Assembly: GCF_000143415.4 (NCBI RefSeq)
Contig: NW_003314262.1
Location: forward strand, 1,167,960 to 1,231,959
DNA from: Selaginella moellendorffii
Lineage: Eukaryota > Streptophyta > Lycopodiopsida > Selaginellales > Selaginellaceae
Direction: 5' to 3'
Length of the DNA stretch: 64,000 bases
Position numbers and translations under genes: made by a program. Shown one piece after another: positions 11,301 to 23,036 of the stretch (within the stretch, counting starts at the first letter, position 1; the number at the start of each line of letters is the position of its first letter). The notes under the pieces are model-generated. The model was not told where the DNA came from. It made no database searches and saw only the letters and a list, made by a program, of their open reading frames with translations.

Positions 11301-12650
11301 TTTGTTAAGCACTTCGTGGATTTCTGTGACACATGTGCTTGGAACAAGCTCCTGTACCATTCACCATTGAGGCTGCTCTACTCACTGCATGTGTCAGTGG
11401 CTCCCTAGGAGTCCATTTTGATGGACTTCTTGACTGATCTTCCACCTTCCTATGGTTTTGATTCCATCCTTGTGGTGGGGGATCGATTCACCAAGATCGC
11501 CCATTTCTTGCCTTATTCGAAGTCCATCACCAGTGTAGTAACAGCCACCTTGGTGCTCAAGGAGGTGTTCCGGCTTCATAGCCTGCCAACGGACATCATC
11601 ACTAATAGGGGACTTTAGTTCATCTCTAGGTATTGGCACCATTTTCTCAAGCTACTTGGCACTTATAGCAACCTCTCATCAGCTTATCATCCTCAAACCA
11701 ATGGCCAAACCGAGTGCACCATCCAATCGCTGGAGCAATATCTTCATTGCTTCATCAGCTATCAGCAAAATAACTAGATGCACCTTTTGCCCCTCATGGA
11801 GTTCTTTTACAACAACTCTCGTCACTCTTCCACTTGGTACTCTCTATTCTTTGCCTATACTAGTCATCACCCCCATTTTGATCTCTCTCACCCCCTTTCT
11901 TCCACCACTTTGGCCATTCCATAGGCTAATGCTTTCTTCACTCATCTCCAGACTATTCACACCACCATTTCCCATCATCTCTAGTCTGCCATTGAGTCCC
12001 ATAAGCACTTTGCCAATTGTTATGATCAACTAGCTCCCCTATATGCTATTGGCAACCATGTTTGGCTCCTTTACCACAACATCTCTATGGATCAACCTTC
12101 TAGCAAGCTAGACTAAGTGCCTTGGCCCATTTTCCATCTTCGAGGTACTTAGTCCTGTTTCTTTTTGTCTTGCTTTGCCCACTTCTTACCGTTTGCACCC
12201 CATTTTTCACTCCTCTCTTCTCGAACCTTATATTTCCAACACCATTCCCAATTGCACTTTTCCATCACCTCCTCCTATTGTCCTCCATGATGAGCCTGAG
12301 TTCGAAGTTGCTTCCATTCTTGACTCCAAAATCTCCCACAACCAACACTTTTATCGTTGACTAGCTTGGTGTAAGCCATCAATTTTTCCTTTCCAATTTG
12401 CCAATTTACCTCATCTATCTGACTAATCCTGCTTTGGCCTTTGCTAAGTCCCCTTGCCAAGGTTCCCATATATTGCACCAGCCCCTATTTGGTCGTACTT
12501 GGTTTTAGCTACTCACTACATGATCAATGGAGCGTTAGCCCCTTCTGTCCAAGTTTCAACCTCAAGTCAGTTCGGAAGCACCATTGGAGAGTTCCTTCAA
12601 GACTGGTTCCTAGACCTCACTATCCCTACTATACTTTTGGAACCCCTTGC
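8308..12650 (+). mobile_element. Decayed Ty3/gypsy chromovirus gag-pol
   Basis: Fragments occur in canonical Ty3/gypsy order. They are gag-like (about 8410-8560), retropepsin (about 8770-9050, LDSRA where LDSGA is expected, ending LGLPWFYLHNPRID), RT (about 9530-10020, including [19 protein letters not shown]), RT-thumb/RNase H (10245-10835, ITDMQCFLGFANFYHKFI and KELLAIV), integrase core (11418-11620, MDFLTDLPPSYGFDSILVVG), integrase C-terminus (about 11650-12120) and a chromodomain-like end (12175-12360). Integrase after RNase H defines Ty3/gypsy; the 3' chromodomain points to a chromovirus. Multiple stops and frameshifts break it, so it cannot encode a functional polyprotein. The 3' end is lost at the gap. 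Confidence 0.85.
12367..12545 (+). repeat. Direct repeat, copy A
   Basis: TTTTTCCTTTCCAATTTGCC and the following 150 bases recur in the same orientation at about 15698-15875. Copy A directly follows the chromodomain. Copy B lies inside the minus-strand element, suggesting the island was built by nested or rearranged insertions. Confidence 0.65.
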
Positions 12651-12750
12651 NNNNNNNNNNNNNNNNNNNNNNNNNNNNNNNNNNNNNNNNNNNNNNNNNN
12701 NNNNNNNNNNNNNNNNNNNNNNNNNNNNNNNNNNNNNNNNNNNNNNNNNN
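12651..12750. other. Assembly gap, 100 N
   Basis: Exactly 100 Ns, the usual placeholder for a gap of unknown size. The 35 bp left of the gap (CTATCCCTACTATAC...) match the minus-strand element near 15255-15300 in the opposite orientation, so the join across the gap may be unreliable. Confidence 0.95.
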
Positions 12751-13194
12751 AAAAATTTTCAAAATGATTTTTAACAACACCTTCCCATAATTTCCTCCAA
12801 TAATAACCCAAAATGAAAATTAGTTCCAATTTTTTTCCAAAAATTTCCCCAAAACCACCCCTTTTCAACTGTTTTATCGTGGGGAAACCCAAAAAATTCC
12901 CTTAACAATTCCCCAAAAATCCCCCAATTTTCGGAAAAAACCGGTTTAACCCTTTTTAAACCCCCCTTAAAAAGGTTCCCAAAATTTCCCCCACCCCCCA
13001 TTAGCCCGAATTGGGTTTTACTTGCTCTTACCAACACAAAAGAGGGGTAAGCCCCTTTGACCCAATTTTAACCAAAATTCAATTTGAAAACCCCCTTGAA
13101 AAACCTTTTAAAAGTTCGTTCAAAAACCCTCCCTACCCCTCAAAATCTTTGAGAAACCCTTGGAAACCCCCCCCCCCCCCCCCCCCCCCCTCCC
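12751..13194. other. Low-complexity, probably poor-quality sequence
   Basis: Short homopolymer runs of A, T, C and G throughout (for example AAATTTCCCCCACCCCCC), ending in 24 consecutive Cs at 13167-13190. It resembles neither neighbouring elements nor normal AT-rich DNA. It looks like uncorrected read ends next to the gap. The bases after the C run (CTCCTGGGAGACGCACGCTTTGGG) are again normal LTR sequence. Confidence 0.6.
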
Positions 13195-13199
13195 CCTCC

Positions 13200-13602
13200 T
13201 GGGAGACGCACGCTTTGGGCTTTCACCCCATGACCCGTATTAGTACTCGGACTTGGTCTCAGACTCGATCTCGGACTTGATCTTGGACCCAACTTTGGAC
13301 TCAGTCTCGGACTCGATCTCGGACTCGATCTCAAACCCAATCTCGGACTCGACTTCAGACTCGACCTCGGACTCGGTCTCGGACCAGATTCAAATCTCGG
13401 ACTCTGTCTTGAACTCGGTCTCGAACTCAGTCTCTAATTCGGCCTCGGACTTGATCCCGGACTCTATCTCAAACTTAGTCTTAGAGTCGGTCTTGGACTT
13501 AATCTTTGACTTGGTCCCATCCGATGAACTCTTTGTCATTTCGGTTATGCTTTCGGGGATCTTTTAGCCTATGACACCTTGGGGAGTTGGTTCCTTACAA
13601 CT
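13200..13602 (-). repeat. LTR-like repeat with 6-bp-period array (3' LTR)
   Basis: It matches 16075-16470 throughout. The array is TCGGACTCGATC-type units, the complement of the arrays at 1.3-1.9 and 6.1-6.6 kb. It ends at TTCCTTACAA. Confidence 0.65.
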
Positions 13603-13830
13603 CCACCACCCATAGAAGAAGTTCGATGCCCACATTGAACATCTCTTTTTTATCCTACGACTTGTTGACCATGTCTTTGGGGGCATCCCCCCACTTAGCG
13701 GTGTGTCTAAGTTAGCCTCCCCAGCCAAGAGCCCATGACAACGGAATATAGGTGTCCCTATACTCGTCACCTCACCATGCCCTAGTATGGGGTCCAAACT
13801 TGAACCCAACCTTGGTTTATTAGGGGGTTG

Positions 13831-13924
13831 GGACTCGAACCCAACCTCTGTAGAATACGTCTATGGATTTGACATCTCAGCGGGGAGTCGGGCGTAGTTC
13901 CCTATGCTTGGTCGACTTAGCTAA
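13831..13924 (-). repeat. B-box and A-box-like motifs, minus strand
   Basis: GGTTCGAGTCC on the minus strand at 13831-13841, and an A-box-like TTAGCTAAGTCGACC on the same strand at about 13910-13924, some 70-80 bases upstream of it. The pair has the order of an internal Pol III promoter, but the flanks do not form a clean acceptor stem. It is homologous to 5200-5312. Confidence 0.4.
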
Positions 13925-15697
13925 CCCATGCTAATTATCTTACCTTCGGCGCGCTTTCGGGTCCCAATATATGCCATTGCTCAACTTCACAATTTGATAC
14001 TTTAATTGAACTTTCCATAAGTACATAGAGTTCTGCCTTGTAGGAATTCCTCCACTAGATCTCGCGCGTTCGCTAGGTTCTCCTTTGGTTCCCATGTTGC
14101 TCGTAGTGTGGAAATCCTTTCCACTTCACATGGAACTCTCTCACCTCGTGTCTTTGTTGCTTGCTCTTGCGCGCATTGAGGATGGCCTCGACTTCATATT
14201 CCTCTTCCCCTTGGATAACCTCAGGTAAAGGTCTTATTTGGTCTTTGCAAAGCAAATCCTCAAAGTACAGCTTGAGTAAGTTCACGTGGAACACTGGGTG
14301 CATCTTCCCCATCTCTCAAGGAAGTCAGAAACAGTAAGCCACTTTACCGATTCGTGCCTCAATCTTGTAAAGCCCTGCAAACTTGCTTAAGGAACTTAAG
14401 ATCAATTCATTTACAAGAATACATGCATTTTTACTTTTGGGTCAACTTCCAGCTGATCCCACTTGGTAACCTTAGGTTCTTGGTGTTCAACCACACCTTT
14501 TCCCCAACTTGGAACTCTACATCCTAGCACTTCTAGTTCGCGTACTTGATTTGCCTTTGTTGAGCCCGTTCCAAGGAATCCTTTGCTTGATTCCAAATAT
14601 TGAGTCTTTCTGCCATGAATGCCTCCACTATAGGTAACTCTCCATGATATTCTGCCACACCAAGTTCCACAAGACCTTCAATAGCTCGCCCATTGATGAC
14701 TTCCCATGGACTCACCCCGATACTCAAGTGTGATGAGTTGTTATAGCACATTTCCATAAGTCTTAAATGACTTACCTAATCAGTCTGGTCTCCCGAGACA
14801 TAGCATCGCAAATAATCCTCCAACTGCCTATTCACCCTTTATAGTTTGTCCGTCTGTCAAAAAATATTAGTGCCATCAAACTTGACTTTACCTAATACCT
14901 ATCTGTGGGTGATAGGCTGTGCTGAATTTCAACTTAGTGCAATAATATTCCAAGAGAGTTCTCTAGAACCTACTAGTGAAGATTTTATCTCGATATGAGA
15001 TGATCTCTTTTGGCCTTCCCCGCATTCAAACCACTTGTTTGAAGAATAGCTTCACCACACCTTTGCTCACAACATTGTGCAATGCCACTTCCGTTATGGT
15101 AGGTATGAAATGTGCCATCTTTGAAAATTGGTCCACCACCACGAATATCGCATTGAACCCCTCGCTTGGGGGGAGTCCCGTGATAAAGTCCATCGTAAGA
15201 CATTCCACGGCCGATTTGGAACTGGGATGCTTTGTAACAAGCCCCCACTAGCTTGTGGGGGGTTCCAAATGTATAGTAGGGATAGTGGGTAAGTTGGACA
15301 TGGCTGACCAACTTGAGGTATAGTTTATCTCCCACTTGCATGCCTGTCTTTTTTGTGCGTCCATCTTGGATCTAATCCCAAGTTTCATACTATGTTAACT
15401 GGTGGAGTACCCATATCCTTGCATTAGGCCACTTGTATGCTAAGATAATACTAAACTTTGTTTGGTTCCATTTTGCATACTGGTCCTAGTATTAGGATGT
15501 TGGATGCTCTAGGATTGTTCCAAGCCACTTTATGCTCCTATCCCTTTGTTCCTTCAACTATATACTCGAAAGTTATTCTATGCTATAGTGCCATTGCTCT
15601 TTGGCTCCATGCTTAGAAGTTTGACTTTATTTTTTTATTTAGTGGCCCAAGGCCCTAAATCTTGAGTTCCACTCCATTGTCCTTTGGACATGTGGCT

Positions 15698-15875
15698 GTA
15701 AGCCACAATTTTTTTTCCTTTCCAATTTGCCAGCTTACCTCGTCTATCCGACCAACTTTGCCTTGGCTTCTGCTAAGTTCCCTCACCAAGGTTCTCGCCT
15801 ATGGTACCAGCTCCTACTTGGTCCTACTTGGTTTCAGTTACTCACTGCACGAGCAACGGAGTGTTAGCCATCCAT
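15698..15875 (+). repeat. Direct repeat, copy B
   Basis: Same sequence and orientation as 12367-12545, here embedded in the minus-strand element. Confidence 0.65.
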
Positions 15876-16074
15876 CTACGGATTCCCAAATCTCTCCCAA
15901 TCCCCCTCCCCGGGTTAGACTGGACTTAAGGTTCGGCTACACTCCACGCAGGCACAAGCAGCCAAGCACACCAAGCCTCCAGATTCCTAACACCCCTTGG
16001 TACCATAAGACTTGATCATGGGACCCTCTAAATCCCAAGCCTTGGGTGCAGCACTTGCTTCGGGACATCGGGGC

Positions 16075-16470
16075 GAAACACGCTTTGGGCTTTCACCCCT
16101 TGAGCTGTATTAGTATGTGGACTTAGTCTCAGAATCGATCTCGGACTCGATCTCGGACCCAACTTTGGACTCGGTCTCGGACTCGATCTCGGACTCGATC
16201 TCGGACCCGATCTCAGACTCGACTTCGGACTCGACCTCTGACTCGGTCTCGGACCCGATTTGGATCTCGGACTTCGTCTCAAACTCGGTCTCGATCTTGG
16301 TCTCCGATTCGGCCTCGGCTCAATCCCGGACTCTATCTCAAACTCGGTCTCAGAGTCGGTCTTGGACTCGATCTTCGACTCGGTCCCATCCGATGAACTC
16401 TTTGTCATTTCGGTCAAGCTTTCGGGGATCTTTTAGCCTACGACATCTCGGGGAGTCGGTTCCTTACAAT
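16075..16470 (-). repeat. LTR-like repeat with 6-bp-period array (5' LTR)
   Basis: Partner of 13200-13602, ending with GGGGAGTCGGTTCCTTACAA. Beyond it the sequence becomes AT-rich and unrelated, so this is a real element edge. Confidence 0.65.
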
Positions 16471-18262
16471 GGCATGTGGCACATAGAATGTGACATGTGG
16501 CATGTGGAGGTCTTAGGTTCTGCTTCGTGGTTATCCTATGGTAAATCACCTAGGATAAAAGGTAAAAACCACATTATGGGCAATAGCAGTGTCAACTTCC
16601 ATTAGAAAAAGATCATCTCCCACAAAAAGGATATGCAGTGATAAATAGGAGAAGTGATATGTCATAGTTTTGTGCCAATCAAAGGGTGTCATCAAAAGTG
16701 GTTGAAGCTAGTGCATGTGTAAGCCCTATAAGATTTTAACGAAATGCTGGCCACAAGATTTTTAACTTGATTCACTTTGAAATATTGGGCTTTACAGGAA
16801 TCAAAAGGCTTCGAAAGCAAACACCAAATTGCATTACTAACTCAATTGACTCTTCAAAGAGATGATACAATTGTTAGAATGCATTATTATAGTTATCATT
16901 ATGTCCAAATATATGTTAGACATATATTGTAATTATTGTAAAGTGATTGAACCTATCATCCCCAAGATTCCCTTAGAAGAACTCTGGCCGGACATAACAA
17001 TTGGTAACAAGAGCTACACCACACACTATGCTTGCCACCATCAATTGAGATTAATTGTTCAGTTACAACCACATAGCATTAAGACATTACACCAATCTTG
17101 TTTCAGAGTCAAATGAGGAGGCTGCTACTTTGCCATAAAATTGAATGAAGAGAGGCAAAGCTAAAGTGAAGATATTGAAAGTTACATAAATAAAGGAGAT
17201 TTAAATGATGCAAAAGCTAAATATAAATAAAAAACACAAATCCAAACACTTCTCAGAGTTGCCTCTCTCTTTCACTAATATAAATGCATAAAATATGGAA
17301 ATGGAATATAAAAATATGCATATTTAATTAGCCCCAAAACGCATTAGAACAAGTGGTCCAGATTAAAACTAATCTGATGCTATTATGCTAATATTAGTAC
17401 AACATCGTAGTAGTAAACTTGGACCTTATAAATAGAATATTAAAGGAATCTCAAAAGTATGCATTCACCTAACTTTTTTATAAAAATTTACAATGAGATT
17501 TTTTTAAATAATTTTATTAATCAAATTCTATAATCTTATAAATAATGATCTTCACTTGATAATGTTTAACACAATATTAATATTTTATTCATTTCTATAA
17601 ATAATTAATTATATATTCTAAAATTCTAGAGTAATATGCAAGAAACAAGATTTTTTATTTTTTTAATTCAAGTTTGTATTTTCCAATATTTGAATAGAAA
17701 AATGGTGTTGTGCAATGATTTTCTTAAGAAAATGAAAATTTATTTATAATTTAATTATTTTTATAAAATTATAATTATAATTAAAACTATTTTTCATAAA
17801 TATATTTTTAAATAACTTAAACTTGAATAATTATATAATTACATCAATTTTTATATAAAAGGAAATATTGAGGATCATAATCAATTATTGGTTTTTATTA
17901 TTAGATTTTTTGGTGTTATTTATAATATTTTTAAAAATACAGTTTATTTATGACTTTATATTTATCTAGAATATTCTGGATATGCTGGCATATTCTACTA
18001 TCTAACAGTGGTTGTTCATTTAAACTAACCTTATGTTTAATATAATTTATAACTATGTTTATAATTTATTAAAACCTCCCTCCAAATATATTCTATATAA
18101 AGTTTGTATAGTAAGGTTTTGTTTTAGGTTTCCTTAATTAGTAGTGGATTTACCTAGAATATGTTTTGATACTCTAGCATATTCTACCATTCAGCACTAC
18201 TATAATTAGTGTATATCCTAGGTAGGATGATACATATTTTACCCACACACACACACACACAG

Positions 18263-18293
<31 letters not shown>

Positions 18294-18314
18294 GATATAT
18301 ATATATACATATAC

Positions 18315-18360
<46 letters not shown>

Positions 18361-19785
18361 ATGTATATGTTAATAATAGAGTAATTAATCACTAGGTTTT
18401 AGCTAATAAGACCAAATGGGATTAACACATGAGTAATGCCTTTGAACTAAAGCAAGGGTTTCCAAAACCACTACCATCCACAAAACACTATTGCATCAAA
18501 TGATACATCTTATCTCTAAGTCTTCCTACTAGTCATCCTCTAAGACCACAGTTAACATGAACTCACTACCATCAAGTAGTGTTTTCACATTGCCACTAGA
18601 AATATGGTTATAGGTGAAGAGTGATAAGAAGTTTGGCATCAAGTCACTCCAAGGCATTTGTGATGATATCTTTGTTGAAAATTTACAAGTCAAAGGGCAT
18701 AAGAAGATGTTCCTACCTTATACTTTTATTATGGCTAGACCAAACGATTTTTTTTTGACAAACCAAGTCAATATAAAGAGGCTAGTATTAGTACTAGCCT
18801 TTGCTAGTTTTGTGGAGTTCATACCACATGTTATGTCAAGCTTGTTAAGAGCTTTTTGCCTTACAATCTGTCAATCAAACTTTTAAGTTTATGGCCCACA
18901 ATCAAAGGTACCAAAGGTAAGTTTTTCTTTTGCTCCAAATGCTGTTTCTTATGTTTTATAGTTTGGATAACGATGAGATCTTTTTCCATTTTTACCTATA
19001 AAAAACTAAGAGTTACTAAAGTAGGATTGAGGAGCAGAAAATCTTGGTAACTTGCCATCAAAAACTGATGGAGAACCTAAAGAATCTATGCCTTTATATT
19101 TCTTAAATATTGGAACTTTGAAGCACAGCTAAGCTCTTGACCTGGCACTAAATAACAAAGACTTACCTAGACTATAGTATACCTTCTTGAGATTATTTAC
19201 CACCTAATCACCTTGAGCTACTTTAAAAACTCCACTATATTATAAGCCTTTAAGGTAGGTTATACCTTAAAATACTCTTAAACTAACCTTTCACCCATGG
19301 CCAAAACATGCCTCTCCCCCTCTCCCCCTTGCCCCCCCCCACCCCCAAATCTAGAGCAGCTACTAAACTATAAATCAATTCGTAATCCCAACTAAGATGA
19401 CTTCTAAATATAGCAAATTAAGGATTTAATTTTGTTCCACTATACTTACTGTTATAAGCACTAAAAAAAGATTAGATCCCACTTTTAGCTAATATAGTGT
19501 AATATATTCTTCACTACTCAGTATACCCATTTATTTAGAAATGATTTCCACTCAAGAGCTTTAAAGTCATTTGCATAACCTTCATAAAGCATTAGTCTTG
19601 ACATGTAAACCAAAATTAAAATCCTTGTTAAAGGTTTTGGGATACTTGAGGTTAAATGTCTTTAGGTTTGAATAGTATTGGGTTGGAAAGTCCAAATTCA
19701 GAAGCTTACATTTGGCATTAAAGGCGTCTTGGGTTTGGTTAACAGATTTAATTTGCCTTTAGTTGGGCTCAACCTGAGGGGTAGG
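16471..19785. other. AT-rich intergenic stretch
   Basis: About 3.3 kb, very AT-rich from 17.2 to 18.4 kb. The longest ORF (18614-18886, + strand) matches nothing I know and lacks plant coding style. A C-rich tract sits near 19310-19350. No gene is called. Confidence 0.6.
18243..18372. repeat. (CA)n(TA)n compound microsatellite
   Basis: ACACACACAC runs at about 18243-18260, then TATATATATACATATACATA with interspersed CATA and GATA units to about 18372. Confidence 0.9.
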
Positions 19786-21110
19786 TGTAAGTGACTAAAT
19801 TTTCCATTCTACTTTAGTTACTTAACTACACTTTTTGACAATTTAGAAGAGTCTTACTCACAACCTCTATAAGTTATATTCCTAACTTAGGGATATACCA
19901 GCCTCGTGAATGGCATTTATGCCATTTAGCCTTTGCACTTAGTCTAAGTGCTCCACACATCTGATCCCATGACAAACACCTCAAAAGTATTATTGACATC
20001 TTAGCCTATTACACTAATGCCATTATTAATACTCCAAGACCACACATGCCAAAGCTATCTATTTATGAGTGGTTATCCTAGGACCACACCTTAGCATCCT
20101 TAAGATAACTGAAGACAAAAGGAACACCCTTCCCCAATGTCCCTTCTTCAATCCTCAGTAAGTCTTTCTTTATCTACAGCCGTACTCACCAACACTACCA
20201 TTGGGCCTAACCACTAAATCTTACTGATATCTAGAACTTCCTTACCACTATACAAGGAAATTGCTCCTCTTTCTTTCTATAGTTTATGACTTTAGGATGA
20301 TAATTCAAAATACTGTAGCCTTACGCAAACCTCGTGGGTACTCACCCCACTTTCCACCGTTAAGTGCCTTAGCCATATGGCTAGAGCGAGGTTCCGATGA
20401 GCTACACCAAGTATTCAAGTAGGTAGTACCACCTATACTTGGATTGAAAACATCAACCATTCTATCTCTCGGGAAAGCTAGAGTTGACTCTTGAACACTT
20501 TACCAAATAACCCCACTTACCCATCTATGTTCACTTTAACTTTAGACTCTTCAGTAATTATATCATTACCCACCATATGAGTATAACCTTCCTTGGTCAC
20601 ACTGGTCTTTCCTGGCCAAACTGGTTCCACTTGAGTCCTCCCTCTACTATCCTTTTGGAGTTCACTAAACCCTCTAGGGTCTAGGAGACAATTGCTTTGG
20701 GCTTTCACCCTCAAACACAAACTTGGACTTAGAGATTCAATTTTGGTTTTGGTTTTGGTTTCAGTCTCGATCTTGGTCTTAGTCTCGGTCCTAGTCTTGA
20801 TCCCCATCTCGAACTACTTCTCAGACTCCCTTTTAGACTCCATCTCAAACTTCTTCTCAAACTCAATCCTGACACTCCCATGTGTCATAAGACTTGCTAT
20901 GTGTCTATCTTTCTTATGTCACTTTTTAGAGACTCATTCACCAATTACTTTGTGCTCATTCTTTAAGCACTTTGTTCGGAGTTTCACTCCCACTCTCAAC
21001 TTTCTGAGTTAGAGTTTTTGGTCTAAACATGTTACATTTGTTGGACTTCCACTTTAACCACTAGTATATAGCATTTACTTTAGGGATTAATGATTTGTGT
21101 TTTATAATAG
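19786..21110 (-). repeat. LTR copy 3, reversed (solo or end LTR)
   Basis: It starts TGTAAGTGACTAAATTTTCC, the complement of the end of LTR copies 1 and 2, and follows their block order backwards through the GGGCTTTCACCC block and a short, diverged 6-bp array (about 20710-20870). It then covers the part of copy 1 upstream of its array, to about 1060-1240 equivalents (TCTAAACATGTTACATTTG near 21023-21041). No internal region lies beside it. Flanking segments 19628-19710 and 21302-21385 resemble each other. Confidence 0.6.
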
Positions 21111-21699
21111 AGTGTTAAGAGAGTGGGGTTCTTAGAAGAGTTGCGGCTCTTAAGTTTCATTCACAAGGGCATAAATTTATAGAAAAATGTGATGGCTTAT
21201 AAGCAACTAAAGAGAATTGACTTAAGGAATAATTTATAAAAGTTCAAATATAGAGGGAAAGGGTCTGTAAAAAAAGTACACCTCTTTTTTCAATCAATTA
21301 AAGATCTTAGGATACTTAAATTTAAATGTCTTTAGTTTGAATAATATTAGGTTGGGTGACTTCTTAGGAAGTTTAAATTCAAGAGATTATAATAGCTTCT
21401 TTTGTGACACTTAAAAAAATCTTGCATAACTTAACTTTTATATTCCTTTAATAAAAATTATACCATGTTGACTATGCAGTCAAAGCTGACAACTCTCCTC
21501 ATTCTATGTGATAGGCTCCCACTGCAGAGCAGGAGTGTTACTTAGCAGCTCAAAGCCAACTCTTTATAATACTCTTTGTAATGTTCCAAGTGACCTTGTC
21601 TATTACTGGTTGGGGTTCTAAATCCTATTACAACATGGCTACACTCCAATGAATCATCAAATTGGAACATGAGGAAGGAATCAGTCTCAAACGGTACTA

Positions 21700-21784
21700 G
21701 ACTTGCAAACGACCAAGCAACTAGACAGTGTGGCCAGGTCTAGAAAGCTGCAATAGACTCCATCGTCTTATTTGAGCGCTTCAT
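21700..21784 (-). pseudogene. F-box gene 5'-end fragment
   Basis: About 85 bp nearly matching the start of the F-box genes at 36.4 and 39.0 kb. It includes the complement of the initiator region (TTTGAGCGCTTCAT) and the stretch encoding SCLVVCKS. About 30 bp are missing in the middle, and nothing of the rest of the gene follows. A truncated relic, not a gene. Confidence 0.75.
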
Positions 21785-21956
21785 ACCTTATATCACTAAA
21801 AGGTATAACTATGGTCAATAAAAGTCGTGGCCAGGGTGGTTTTAACGTGATGATCATGACCCACGACCCTCCATATATAATGCTTGTCCTAAACTACAAT
21901 CTTTCCTCTACCAGCCATCAAAAAATCACTACTGCTTGTTCTTCATCTCCATCGCT

Positions 21957-22947
21957 ATGACAACGAGATCCTTCGTGAGCCTGGTGGCAGCGCTCCTGTG
22001 TGTGATCCACCTCGTCACTGCTGCTAATCCTCGATGGAACCAGCACTTCAAGGTGATCTGGGGAAAGCACCACGTCCGAGAGACCAACAACGGCCAGTCG
22101 ATGCAAATGGTCCTCGACAAATCATCTGGTAAGCAAACTCACGATCAAATCCATCAATTTTATCTGTGCGTGTCTGCTAGGATCGGCTTTCCAATCGTAT
22201 GAAAGGTACAAGTTTGGCTACCTGAGTGTACGCATGAAGCTCGTCCCCAACAATTCAGCCGGAGTGGTCACCACCTTGTATCTCTCGTCGACATCTTCCA
22301 ACCACGACGAATTGGACTTTGAGTTCCTGGGAAACAAGTCCGGCCAGCCATACATCCTCCACACCAACATCTTCGTCAACGGTGTCGGATCACGAGAGAC
22401 GCGCTACTCCCTCTGGTTTGATCCTGCCAAAGACTTCCACACCTATGCCTTCCTCTGGAACCGGCACCAGATCGTGTAAGTAACTCTGGCCTCACAACCA
22501 CCAAGCCCATGAAAAACTTTGATCTATTCTCTTTCCTTGTTTCATCCATCTATCAGCTTCTTTGTCGACTCCATTCCTGTTCGAGTTCTACGGAACACTC
22601 CGACGACCATCTATCCTTCACAGCCAATGTATGTCTATGGAAGTATTTGGAACGGGGACAACTGGGCGACCCGAGGAGGCCTGGACAAGATCGACTGGAA
22701 CTCTGCACCCTTCCTGGCCGAGATTGGCAGTTACAACTTGGATTCGTGTCCGTGGAGTGATCCCTTCCCTCTGTGCATTACCACCACTTGGGAGAAGTGG
22801 TGGGATCAGCCTGGATCCTGGACACTGAGCCCTTCGCAGCGGAGTTCCTATCTGTGGGTGCAGAAGAACTTCCTCATCTACGACTACTGCACTGATGCCA
22901 AACGCTATCCAGTCCCCCCAAAGGAATGCAAGCTCTCGCCTTGGTAA
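21957..22947 (+). CDS. Xyloglucan endotransglucosylase/hydrolase (XTH)
   Basis: Three exons, 21957-22128, 22181-22475 and 22557-22947, join in frame to 285 residues with GT...AG introns of 52 and 81 bp. The protein is a GH16 enzyme that cuts and re-joins xyloglucan chains in the wall. It shows a signal peptide (about residues 1-22), the catalytic motif [10 protein letters not shown] with both acidic residues, and, directly after it, the N-K-S glycosylation site typical of XTHs. It also has the WATRGG segment and a C-terminal Cys-containing XET domain ending [10 protein letters not shown]. The start is the first ATG before the signal peptide. Full length, with no defect seen. Whether it acts as transferase or hydrolase cannot be told by eye. 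Confidence 0.93.
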
Positions 22948-23036
22948 ACACACAGCGACTCACTTCCAAGAGGAACTCCTGTCAGTCCGGAAATAACAGT
23001 TCGTGTTTGTTTAGAATATAGAGAAAGAAAAGAAAC

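Larger units (their letters stand above)
13195..16468 (-). mobile_element. Decayed LTR/chromovirus element, reversed
   Basis: Two direct repeats (about 13200-13602 and 16075-16470) both run from the CGCTTTGGGCTTTCACCCC block, through the 6-bp-period array, to ...GGTTCCTTACAA. Between them, minus-strand pol remnants appear in order: integrase core (15026-15208, [20 protein letters not shown]), integrase C-terminus (14533-14757) and chromodomain region (14073-14312, HVKWKGFPHYE). Upstream gag, RT and RNase H are absent. Stops and frameshifts make it inactive. Its LTRs and internal 3' region are related to the element at 1-7.6 kb. Confidence 0.7.

Noticed and set aside
12629-13037. ORFs across the N gap and the homopolymer-rich sequence
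   Set aside because: They include undetermined residues or poor-quality-like sequence, and no family resemblance is seen.
18243-18372. Centromeric or telomeric repeat
   Set aside because: A simple CA/TA microsatellite, too short and of the wrong unit.
18614-18886. 90-codon ORF in the AT-rich region
   Set aside because: No recognisable motif, no splice context and no plant coding bias. Chance is the likelier explanation.
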